A program made the position numbers and the translations under genes. From NCBI GenBank assembly GCA_031835245.1, contig JAVKOQ010000395.1:1-44163 (forward strand): a stretch of DNA of 44,163 nt, read 5' to 3'. The DNA is from Balamuthia mandrillaris. Lineage: Eukaryota > Discosea > Longamoebia > Balamuthiidae. The notes under the pieces were generated by a model. The model made no database searches and had not been told where the DNA came from. It was given only the letters and a program-made list of their open reading frames with translations. This document shows positions 28,789-40,258 of the stretch, in pieces; the stretch's first letter is position 1, and each line of letters opens with the position of its first letter.

Positions 28789-29390
28789 CCTGGTGATTTG
28801 TTATTGTTCGAGTACAAAAAGGGGTTGGTGGTTTCTTGTAGCTGTAGTGATGCTGCTGTGGTGGTTTGTTGTTGTTTTTGTTGTTGTTGGGAACAGCAAA
28901 GCCAAGAATACTCACCAATTTTATAGTTTGTAAGCCATTCCTTGAACGCCACCATCAAAATTGATACAGTCATAGAGTCACCCTCTTTTCCACCTTTCTA
29001 GCATCGAAATCCACCGGGATCGTACCTGCATTACATCCCCCTTCCCCCCATTCTCCTAGAGCAGGAGGCAGAAAACTCGATCGAGGGGGGAGGGCCTGCC
29101 AGGAGTTCACCTTTGCTTTTCCATGCCTTCCCTTTGAATTTTCAAATATCGAATGGGAATAAAAGGAAACATCGAAAAAAAACCATTACCGCACGACGGC
29201 ACGTTCTCTCTCCTCTCCATATCTCTCTCCCTTGCGTCTCGGAAACGAGCTAACAGCTACGAGCTGATGTGGTGTTGAGCTCCTCTTGCTTCTTCTCTCA
29301 CTTTCCTGTGGGAAGGAAAATGTGTCGACAATACAAGCAACCAAGGAAAAGTTGTCCACAAAAACCCTTCGGCAAAGAAGAAGGGAGAAA
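28789..29390. promoter_or_regulatory. Divergent intergenic region
   Basis: 600 bp between the Asp/Gly gene and the glycosyltransferase gene, with a TTG-rich leader next to the former and TGTCGACA near the latter. No gene is supported. Confidence 0.45.
29323..29330. promoter_or_regulatory. TGTCGACA palindrome
   Basis: Exact copy 61 bp before the ATG at 29391. Confidence 0.55.
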
Positions 29391-31055
29391 ATGGGGACGA
29401 GGATCCTGCTGACCCAACAGCGGCTACTGTACGCCTTGGGGGGCTCTTGGTTTCTGTTCATGATGATAACGCTTTTCCAGGCTCGCTCCAAAGTCACGAT
29501 CACAGAGGAATGCGTGCAAGCCTTGGCGGATACCAACCTAGCCTTAACGAAGAAACAGGGTGACCGTATTGCACAACTAGAAGAGGAGCTGGCTCGGTTC
29601 AGACAAACTGGATATGGTAGACCTCGCGCCACGCCGCTTAGCACAAAAGATAATCCTTCCGAATACACAGTCGCAAGAATATGGGTAATGTTACGCTCCC
29701 TCTGCTCCGAGCTCATCATTTGCTTTTTTAAATGAACACTCTATGATAGCCTCCTTCTCAGAGTGAGCAGCGACCACCAAGAAGAGTTGCAGTCATCTTA
29801 CCCCATGTAGCTTTTTGCCACTATTACAGTGTTTGTTTGTTTATTTTTTTTAATGTTCCATTTCAAAGTGCAGGAAGCAGGAGGACAGGCTGCGACAGTG
29901 GTTCGATGGGTTCGTTTCCTTCGTTTTGGTTTACGGCTCTCGTTTCTTACCCTATTTCCTGACATATCAAATACAAAAAACAAAGGCTAAAGAACTTCTA
30001 CAACCAACCTGCATGTAACCCTAAAAATGGGTACGCCAACTACATGGACTTTTACTTCTACACCAACAAACTGCACGAGGATAGCATGGCAGGGCAGGAA
30101 CGAAAGTTCAAGGAGGTAAAACAGGCCATGCTCCAGGCCAACGTATCTCATTGCTTTGGCTCTATACGTACATGGTCCGCAAATCTCTCTGACATGGAAG
30201 ATCCAGAGACGTACTCCACCTTTCCTGTTGCAAAGATGTTCTATGAGGTATTCAAGGTATTTCTTCTTCCGGTTCCCTCGTTTTTTTGCGTTGTTGTTGT
30301 GCTTCCACTTCTCACCACAATCATTTATCTCGGCTGTTGGATTCTACAGACGGAGTTTATTCGAGGCCACTATGATTATTTTTTCTACATGGAGTCAGAT
30401 GTGAGGCCTATACGACCGTTCTGGATTGATAAAATCTATGAAGAGGTAACGAACCGTATCTTTGTATCTCTTCTTCTGTGCTCTATCTTTCACTCAAGAG
30501 ATTGCGTTACTAACTAAGAGGACAGATAGAGTTTGTGCCGGATTTCTTCCAAAAAGGTCCCATGTACCAAGGAATAGCCCTACCGGCTGACTACTGTTAT
30601 AACCTCTACTGCGGGTGCGGCGATCATATGAACGGCAACAGTGTTTACAGGCTGGGTCATCCTATATTTGATGAGTTTTTGAAAGCGTACGACTTATTTT
30701 GAAGTTTTTTTTGTAAAGTAGTATATCTCTAGAAACCTAAAATCGCTTTGCTGTGGTGACAACAAACAGGGCTGAACGGACAAGACCCGCTGACTGGTGT
30801 TATGACGCCTACATGATTAACTTTCTGCGAGACAAGGGCAACTGGCGATTTTTTCAGCGCTACGCCCCAAAGTTTGTTTACACCGACTTCATACAACACC
30901 GCAGCCCGCTGACGGTGGCCAACGTGCGAGAAAAGTTCCCCAACACGTACCTCCTCCACCAAGCCACCTACCATCCTACCGAAGACCAAGAAGCGCTCCT
31001 GGGGGAGGACTGGTTCGGCCCGTCGTGGTTTCCCCATAACATAATCAATCCTTAG
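29391..31055 (+). CDS. Type II membrane glycosyltransferase-like protein
   Basis: Seven exons: 29391-29684, 29762-29806, 29874-29909, 29993-30256, 30350-30445, 30526-30686 and 30770-31055 (1182 nt, 393 aa). A short N-terminus precedes one membrane span (LLYALGGSWFLFMMITLF) and a coiled-coil stem (DRIAQLEEELARFRQ), the layout of Golgi type II transferases. The luminal part contains RRVAVILPH (start of a nucleotide-sugar fold), YFFYMESDVRPIRPFWIDKI with an ESD motif in place of the usual DxD, QGIALPADYCYNLYCGCGDH, MNGNSVYRLGHPIF and ADWCYDAYMINFLR. This order (ExD-type metal site, then MNGN and a terminal catalytic region) fits an inverting GT-A-like fold, but no named GT family was recognised. 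The 45- and 36-nt exons were placed by phase. Alternative end of exon 4 at 30247. Confidence 0.65.
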
Positions 31056-31666
31056 ATCACCTGATCATAATGAGCCGGAAAGCAAATTTCCCGTATTTGG
31101 ATAGAAATGTCTAGAAAAGGTCCGCTGCGGACTATATTTAGTGAATGGAAATTTCAACCAAACTTACACGACAACCAATCTCCGCTCCTTAGCGCAGATT
31201 AAAGCGAGATGATTGGTAGGTTTGAGACTACGCGATCGACCTTTTACGGAAAATAGTCTGGTAAATCATTTCCGATGTGCGCTTTCGGCCTGATCTCCCC
31301 TCCTAGGTAAACCAGCAAATCGACAAAAAGGGAGTATCCCAGTAGATGTCCGGAATTAAAGTGGTCTGCTGAGTTTCGATTTCCCTTTAAAAGGCACACT
31401 TTTCTAAAAAAGGGTTTGCTTGTCAATAAATTTACCTTTCATGTGCCTGTTGAATTGGCTGAGGATTTGAAGCGGGTTGTCGATGATGGCACCGTTTATC
31501 AATTTGCGCGTGGCTCGGGCTCGCTCTGCCTTTCTTTTTGTATTCTTATTTTTTCATTTTTTTCACTAGAACGAACAAAACACGAAACAACAACACCCAA
31601 CCAACCAACCAACCAACCGCCCGCACATTAACGAACCACTAACGAATACACAGCATTGGCGCCACG
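31056..31666. other. Intergenic region with small inverted repeats
   Basis: No coding exon seen. It contains the perfect small palindrome GTCCGCTGCGGAC (31120-31132) and an imperfect hairpin (31158-31224, arms sharing CAAAC/GTTTG and ACCAATC/GATTGGT). A (CCAA)n run, the 5' leader of the next gene, lies near 31,600-31,617. Confidence 0.4.
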
Positions 31667-32554
31667 ATGAGGAACAACGGCATGGCTTGCATCTTGCGAC
31701 AGATAGAGGAGGAGCGAAAGAAAAAGGAGCGACTGGAGTGGTACCTCAACGAGGTCGTGCTGGAGAAGAACGAGCTCCTCTCCTTGGAAAGCGTCTTCGA
31801 GGAATGGGAACGAGAGCTGGACGTGGCCCGGGCCATGTCCAAGCCGCGACGCGTGGTCTCCCTCCAGCAAGAACTGGACCTCAAGTTTACTATTTCGCAG
31901 GGCCAAACCGTCCAGCGACAACGCGCACAGCCACACCTGGCCACCGCCGCTCCTTCTGCCTCTTCTCCTCTTCCTTCCACAGAGCTTCCTAGACACAGCA
32001 TTGCCACTCACTCCATCCTTCTCAAGACAAACGCGGCCAAACACGTCTCCTGCGGAAAGCGAAAGCGAAACGAGTCGCCGCCGCTCTTGCACTCGGGCTT
32101 GGACTGCTTGCTTCACGGCCATGGCGGCAACGAGTCCGAAGGAGAGGACGACCTGGAAGCCACTACTAGCACAGTACCCCCACACAAAAGACTCAGAGAA
32201 AGCGAACCACAAAACACAAACAACAAGCTGCCTGTCAGCAACAACAACAACACAAACAACAACGTTGCCAAAACGGGACGGCCTCGGTATCACGAGGCTT
32301 CCTCTTCGTTTTTGGAGGCAAAGCGAAGGCTGGGCTTGGCTGACAAGACCAAGAAAGGGCAAGAGTCCTTCGAGGACCTGCTATCCGGACGCGAAAAGCA
32401 CCGAGCCTCCTCTTCCTCCTCTTCCTCTGCCTCTTCTTCCTGTTCCTTTTTGGCCACCCGTCAGTTTGAACAACAAAGCAGTCACCACCACGAGCACCTC
32501 CATGAGGAGGACTGGACACAACACCAAGCGGCAACGGCTCTGTTGGAAGTCTGA
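31667..32554 (+). CDS. Intronless coiled-coil nuclear-type protein of unknown function
   Basis: 295 aa, start MRNNGMACILRQIEEERKKK. Residues 8-60 form a strong coiled coil (EERKKKERLEWYLNEVVLEK, then LESVFEEWERELDVARAM). The middle is rich in Ser/Pro and short basic clusters (GKRKRNE, PPHKRLRES) that look like nuclear localisation signals. It also has an Asn-rich stretch, then SFLEAKRRLGLADKTKKGQ, a poly-Ser run and a His-rich acidic end. Codon composition is clean over the first 80 residues, supporting expression. No enzyme motif; probably a chromatin or scaffolding factor (guess). The long antisense ORF over the same stretch is a shadow. Confidence 0.6.
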   Translation: MRNNGMACILRQIEEERKKKERLEWYLNEVVLEKNELLSLESVFEEWERELDVARAMSKPRRVVSLQQELDLKFTISQGQTVQRQRAQPHLATAAPSASSPLPSTELPRHSIATHSILLKTNAAKHVSCGKRKRNESPPLLHSGLDCLLHGHGGNESEGEDDLEATTSTVPPHKRLRESEPQNTNNKLPVSNNNNTNNNVAKTGRPRYHEASSSFLEAKRRLGLADKTKKGQESFEDLLSGREKHRASSSSSSSASSSCSFLATRQFEQQSSHHHEHLHEEDWTQHQAATALLEV

Positions 32555-33267
32555 GGCCGCCACCCCTTTTTTTTTCCCAATTTTTGTTCCTAAAATTTTG
32601 TTTTTATTTCATTTTTATTTAATTTTTTATCAATTCTTTTTTTTTTTGTTTTCGGGGGGAAGAGGGCTGCGGTGATGAGTTAGCCAACTCAAGGGGGGCT
32701 TTCCATTTTCTTTTTTTTTTTGTTGGTTTTTATCTGGCCCACAACCGTCACCTTTGTCTTCCTCCTCATTCGTATAAAACGAGTTGATAATGCTCTTTTT
32801 GTTAAATCGTCAAATATCTCTCTGTATTCTCCGTTTCTCTCCTCCTCTCTCCTTTTTTTTTGTTTGGGTGTGGGGGAGCTTTACAAAAACAAAAAAAAGA
32901 GAGAAAGGGGATAGATGGCGATGATCTGCTGTATCTCTCCATCCCGCCTTCCGGCAGATCACCGCGCCACCGCGAGTAGCGCATTGACCGCGTCGGACGG
33001 TGAGATCGGACATGGGGGAGCAGATAAAAAAAAATAGTTTGGCTGGCAAAACGATTCATGGGTTAGGGTTTACCGGTTGTTGATCTAGGGTTTGCTACCG
33101 ATCACAAATACCCTCAAGCAAGATATGTCGACAAAAAGAACACCGCAAGAAATAAAAAAAGACGACGCGATAAGAGAGAGAAGCCATTCCATATTATTTT
33201 TTTTCGGTTCGAGGAGGAGGAACAAAGGAACAGAGCAAAGGAAAAAAAAATAGTCTGCTTGGGAGGG
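32555..33267. other. Intergenic region with a GC-rich hairpin island
   Basis: T- and A-runs flank a conspicuously GC-richer block at about 32,910-33,020 containing the stem TGATCTGC (32932-32939) and GCAGATCA (32954-32961). TGTCGACA at 33126 precedes the kinase gene. No protein-coding segment found. Confidence 0.45.
33126..33133. promoter_or_regulatory. TGTCGACA palindrome
   Basis: Exact copy 135 bp upstream of the kinase ATG at 33268. Confidence 0.55.
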
Positions 33268-35045
<1,778 letters not shown>

Positions 35046-35143
35046 TTGACGAGCCGAACAACAACGGAGAGTCTACCGTGCGCCCAAGCCTCTGTAACAA
35101 CTAACATTCTCCAAAAAGTTTTTTTTTTGTTCTTCATCTTTTG

Positions 35144-37154
35144 TTATTTGGGTTTGTGGGAATAGGTGCCGCCTTGTTGGAAAAGCTTCTCTTCCCGGAC
35201 TTGCTTGTCCAAGTAAGAGCGCAGCTCCTCCCCGCTTTTGTCGTAGATGGGGCACGTCATTTGCAGCATCATGTGAATGTTGTCCAGAGGCATTCCATCG
35301 GCTGAATTCATCAGCATGGCGTTGATGAACTGACCGCATACCTCCCATAGCTCTTTGTCTTGCTCCTCCGCGGAAGAGAGCGCTGATTGTCCTTCTTCTT
35401 CCATCCCTCCCCCAGCTGCTGTTCGTTAATATTTTTGTTTGGTAACACAGAAGAAGAGAACGAGAAGGGAGAAGCATACATAGAAAGGTGGAACCATCGG
35501 AAGGAGCAAGGAGCAGTTTGTAATTGTCCTTGCTGACTTCTTGGAGGACGCCTTGCGCTATCCAGAAGCCAAGCCTGCGCTTCACAACCTCGGTCGTGAT
35601 TTCCAACGCAGAGGCCAACCCATCCGATGTCCAATGCTCTGTTGTTTCATGAGAACAAGCGATAAGCCAAGAAGGAAGCCCATTCTGGGTCTGTACAACG
35701 CCTCTTACCTTTGTCTTGGAAGAGATTGATGATGGCAGCTTGGAGGGGAGCCACTTTGCTAAACTGTTTTGTGGTGCCATCAGGAAACTCTAGCTCGAGG
35801 TCTACGGTGCCCAAGTGGCTGTGCCACGTTAGCTGCCTGTTATCTTTTAGCAGCTGATATCGTTCCTCGTAACTCTTCATCATGCTGTACATATTGTTAG
35901 TTCACAAGCGATGGAAAAAAGGAGGAAGAAAAGGAAGTGTGTGGATAGTAACTTGGTAACCGTGGGAGGGAGCTTGACTTTTTCAGCACGAAAGGGTGGC
36001 CAAAACAAGGACGACAGGATAGTAGCATTAAGCAAGGCTGCCTCTTCATCCTCTTCTTGCTCATCGCTGCTCCGGTCTTTGCTGGAATGCACATACTGGT
36101 TGATACGTTTGGAGTCTGCCAAATCTTGCACCATGATTTGGCATTCGTGCAGGGCGACGTCTCCAAACCGCAGTTTCAACAACTCCAATGTACGAATCTG
36201 ACATTGAAGAAAGGAAAAGTGAGCGGAAAGAAGGAAATGACAAGCACTTTAACTAAACCTCTTGATCTGTGTCATAGTCAACAACGGCAAGTAAGCGATC
36301 CGCCAACATGTTTTTGTACTCAGCAACAAACATCTCCTTGCTACCATAGATTTCCAATAACATGCTTATTACATCCCTCTTTCGCCGCCGCTGCAGGCCT
36401 CCAGCTTGTTTGTCTTCCGATTAGTGTCACATGGGCCAAGGAAAAGAACAGAAGGAGGTTGGGATCGTACGAATGGAATAAAGCAGAGCGTCAGTGGTTT
36501 CAGGTTGCCAGGGTTCGCCTGTGCTTCCTTCCTTGTCCTCTTCATCCTCGCTATCGCTGAATTCGTCCCAATTGGTATCACCTTGATCCAATTCTTCATA
36601 GAGCTCACTGTTTTGGTCCGTCAGGTTGGTGATTATGCACCTGATTGTGTCCTCACGTTCTCTGCGGGTGAGCAGAAAGAGAAAAATGGAAGTTATAATG
36701 GCGAAGAAAGATAGGCCTTGAAAACAACCGGCGCACCTGAGGTAGAGATGAATGGGAGAAGAAACAGCCTCTAATATGATACCGGAGGGATCCAACAGCC
36801 GCAAGGCTTTTATGGTGGAAATGTAAGTGGTGATGATGTCGGATGTGTTTGCGCCAGCGTGCAACAATCTCTGTTTGAAACTGTTGAAAAAGTGCACTGT
36901 CGTTGAGACTCAAAAGTAAAAAACAACCTAAAAAAATAATAATAAAACATAAAAAGGCGTACGCAGAGGTAAGAGAAGAAACAAGAAAAGGTTGTTGGTC
37001 GGTGTGAGCGAGACATTCCTTCAAGTCGAGCAAGGCCGGTTCGCTATCAGGAAAATCCACAATAATATCAAACAAGCCTCGTATCCTGCAGCAGACAAAC
37101 ACCAAGCAATAGTAACAATAAACAAGGCTAGTTCATAATAACCAAAAGGATGAG

Positions 37155-37191
<37 letters not shown>

Positions 37192-38601
37192 TGAGGAAAG
37201 AGCAGGAAGCAAGCTAACCGAAGACCAGCAAACGTTTCGTAAAGGTGGAATGACAAACGGGTTTTCCACTGTGTGTAGATAGCATGCCGTGTTTGCCAAC
37301 TATCTATAATACGCGCTCTTTCTTCCCCAGCTTTGTTGTATGCTTTAATTAGATAACAGAGAAGATAAAGAGAAGCAAAAAACAAAGAAACGTACAAGGG
37401 CTATCGACCAAGAGAACAAAGCGTAGCCAAGCAAAGACCACGTCATTCGCGTATCGCAACATCTCTCGTAAAACAGGTTGAGCGTAGCTGTCACGCGAGC
37501 CCGCATTTTTTACAATGTACTGCTCCATCCTATCGAGCAGCAGCTCTGACAAGGTTCCTTCCAGCAATCCCAACACATCCGCTATTGGCAAAGTATACAG
37601 TTTCCAACCAACTTCTTCCATCATTCTCTCTAACTTTTCCTTCATTTCTTCCTCCTCCATTTGTTCGTCGTCGTTCTCATCATCCTCTTCTGCTTCACCA
37701 TCATCTTCCTCTTCCTGTTCTCCCTTGTCACGTGATAGCAAGCGTTTCCACTTGGTAAAGAGGTCAAAGTGACGAGAGAAGAAGCAAGCAAGGAGTTGCA
37801 AGAAAACAGGCACCTTCAAAAAGAAATGCATCTGAACTTGCCGCCGAAAGCACAGCATCACGTCCTCTCCTCCGTTGCACAGCGGGCGCAGCAACGAGCA
37901 AACGTCCTCCTCCAAAGGCCGCAGCGTCTCCGCCAATGCCTCCACTGCCTTTGGCAGAGCCTCTTCTTCAAACCGCCACCGTTTTACTTTGTCTTGCGCG
38001 TCTTCTTCTTCACTGGTTGGGGACGAAACTCCTGCCTCCGACATGACCTCCCAAAACGTTTTCATCGGCTCTTTGTCCTTGCACTCCCATTGCTGCTTCA
38101 GTGCTCCTGTAACATTAGAAAGAAAAAGAGCCAAGTCGTAGCAAGATGAGCGAAACAAAGGTTGAGCAGAGTAGGCGAACTCCTGGTGGGTGGTTATGTA
38201 CCCCAATACCACCGCAGGATAAAGTCAGAGTAACCAGCTGCGGCCAATGCCGACAGTTTTGACTTGATGATCTGCTGCTCTGCTTTCCGTGGCAACACAC
38301 AGCAAGGACGTCGTTATTTTTTGAAAAAAAAGGTATTCAAAGGGGATGGAAATATGAAGCAAAAATAGAGATACTACTGACTGTTAGTTTTCCGTTCATA
38401 GGGTTGAGCGAGGTACTGCGATACGGCCTCCCACAAGAGATCTTCCTCCTCGGCGGCTACTTCCTCTTGCTCCATCATGTCCTCCTTCCTCCTGCAATTT
38501 CTGTACGCAACAGCTCGCATAAATTCACCAAGTCCTAGATCTGCACTCCTCGTAATAAATGAAACTTTTTGGCGAAAAACGCCATGGAGATGTTTGAACA
38601 T
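35144..38601 (-). CDS. ANAPC2: Anaphase-promoting complex subunit 2 (cullin-like scaffold)
   Basis: Catalytic-core scaffold of the APC/C ubiquitin ligase that binds the RING subunit APC11. The gene spans about twelve exons on the minus strand, roughly 38601-38388, ~38290-38220, ~38108-37396, ~37345-37220, ~37085-36970, ~36900-36740, ~36660-36480, ~36405-36260, ~36200-35950, ~35880-35720, ~35625-35490 and ~35422-35144. Recognisable parts: NIHMMLQMTCPIYDKSGEEL then LRSYLDKQVREEKL (APC2 C-terminal winged helix); WTSDGLASALEITTEVVKRR; LGTVDLELEFPDGTTKQFSK; HECQIMVQDLADSKRINQYV; and EMFVAEYKNMLADRLL of the cullin homology domain. The N-terminal helical repeats contain a long acidic insert (EEEDDGEAEEDDENDDEQME). 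The ATG at 38601 is the first good start; inner borders are approximate. Confidence 0.88.
37150..37189. repeat. (GA)n tract in APC2 intron
   Basis: GA on +, CT on the sense strand. Confidence 0.85.
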
Positions 38602-38661
38602 GGCGGAATTCTCAAAAAGCGCCAAAAAGAACCAATTGACCTCCTCCTCCCAAAAGAAAGA

Positions 38662-39915
38662 ATGAAGAACGATGGTTACGTCTACTACGACACGGTTGCT
38701 GCCATGTCGACGTCCGGTTGCTCCTCCTCCTCCTCCTCTGGCACCACTCTCACCCTTTTAGATTTCTACACTCACAAGCACGGCCACTTCCCTCCCGCGA
38801 CTTGGCTGGACAGGATAAGGAAGGGCCACGTGAGAGTGGAGGGACAGGTCGTCACCGACGAGAACGCAACGCTGCTCGAGGGGCAGAAACTGGAGTACCA
38901 TCGACCCGCTTGGTTCGAAGACAATGTGCCGTTGCTCACTGATGAACATGTACTGTTGGTCGACGACGACTTCATCGTCGTTAACAAGCCCTCTGGTAAA
39001 CCCCTACATTTTACAGTTTTGCTTTCTCTCTCTCTCTCTCTCTCTCTTTGCTTGGCAAAAAAAAAAATGTCTTCTAATCTTTGTTTTGAGGGTTTTGTTC
39101 AAAGGGCTGCCAGTGTTGCCTGGAGGAGGCTTCCTGCAGAACACCATGCTGCACATGTTGCGGCAGCGCTTTGGCGAGGGGTTGAGTCCCATACACCGGC
39201 TTGGTAGAGGCACTTCCGGTGCCATTCTCTGGGCCAGGAACAAGCGAGCTGCTCGAGCGTTGGGCAAGAGTATGCAAGACCATGCTATGAAAAAAGTGTA
39301 TCTTGCTCTTGCGCAAGGTTCGCTCCTGTCTTCTCTGTTCCTTTCTTCTTTACTCCCTTCTCAGTGCTTTCGTTATATTCGACACATCACACATGCACAG
39401 GCACAACGATGGAGGATCAATTCACGATAAACCGACGGATAGGTCCGGTGGAGTATCCTCTCTTGACCTTCACAAGAACCATTCATGCCGCCTCTGACGA
39501 TGGCAAACCTGCCGTCAGCCATTGTACCGTCCTCAAGAGGGACGAGGCTGGTGATCGTTCCTTGCTGCAGGTTCGAATCGAGACGGGAAGGCCTCATCAG
39601 ATACGCATTCATTTGGCCTCTCATGGCTTCCCTTTGTTAGGTGATCCATTGTACACCAAAGGTGGTGTTCCTTATTCTTCCTTCACGTCATCCCCACCTC
39701 CTTCTTCTCTGGGTAATGATGACAAAGAAGCCGAAGAGAGAGAAGAGAACGAAGAGAAAGCCGGCGAGGAGCGTGGCGCTCTCCCAGGAGACCTCGGCTA
39801 CCACCTCCACTCTTGGAGACTGTCGTTCCCACACCCCTCCAACCCAAACCACAGGGTCAAAGTGCTATGCCCCCCTCCCCCTGAGCTGGATCCCGCGTCC
39901 TTTGAAAGAACATAA
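38662..39915 (+). CDS. RluA-family RNA pseudouridine synthase with a Gly in the catalytic-loop Asp position
   Basis: Isomerises uridine to pseudouridine in RNA. Exons 38662-38995, 39105-39317 and 39401-39915 (353 aa). Features: S4-like N-terminus (LLDFYTHKHGHFPPATWLD then RIRKGHVRVEGQVV), LLVDDDFIVVNKPSGLPVLP (family motif I), HRLGRGTSGAILWARNKRAA (motif II), QVRIETGRPHQIRIHLASHG (motif III) and a Glu-rich insert of about 30 residues before the end. Motif II is normally HRLDRxTSG with the Asp as nucleophile; here it is HRLGRGTSG. I recall the same substitution in some plant and cyanobacterial members, so it may mark a subfamily rather than a mutation, but it needs alignment. In-frame ATGs also occur at 38584 and 38590, inside the first exon of the divergent APC2 gene; the 38662 start avoids that overlap. 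Confidence 0.85.
39011..39049. repeat. (CT)n tract in RluA intron 1
   Basis: CT dinucleotides on the sense strand after the donor at 38996. Confidence 0.85.
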
Positions 39916-39965
39916 CTCCGAGAACTAGCCGTTAAACAGCTATAACTCCGCAAACTAGCCGTTAG
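39912..39965. repeat. 24-bp tandem repeat overlapping the RluA stop codon
   Basis: Two copies of ATAACTCCG-NN-AACTAGCCGTTA at 39912-39935 and 39942-39965 (period 30 bp), differing only at the two N positions. The first copy begins inside the last codon and includes the TAA. Confidence 0.85.
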
Positions 39966-40258
39966 ATAAATGAATTATTGCCAAATAAATACCGCAAGAG
40001 CAAAATTGGGCAAAAAAGTTCCAAGAAAGAGGAGTGGGCCACACAAGGAGGCGGAAGCAAGAAGGAGAATTCTTATTTTCTTGTGTAGCGACTCTGTAGG
40101 GACCCAACAAAAACACATTCCTTCGAATACCCCCCTTCTTCCGTTTTTCGTTTAATGAGGTGTTGTCGGTGGTGACAAGCAACGAATTTTTTTTGGTTGG
40201 AAGAGGGGAACAAAAAAAAAACAATCCAACGCGCACCTGCACAAAATACACACAAAAC
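39966..40258. other. Intergenic region, no gene seen
   Basis: Between the RluA stop and the Ser-rich gene start; includes a CA-rich leader just before the next ATG. Confidence 0.35.

Noticed and set aside
31628-32362. 244-aa minus-strand ORF
   Set aside because: Antisense shadow of the coiled-coil gene; the sense frame has a better start and coherent composition.
38569-38661. Longer N-terminus for the RluA-type enzyme
   Set aside because: Would overlap the first coding exon of divergent APC2 and adds Lys-rich sequence outside the family core; kept only as an alternative start.
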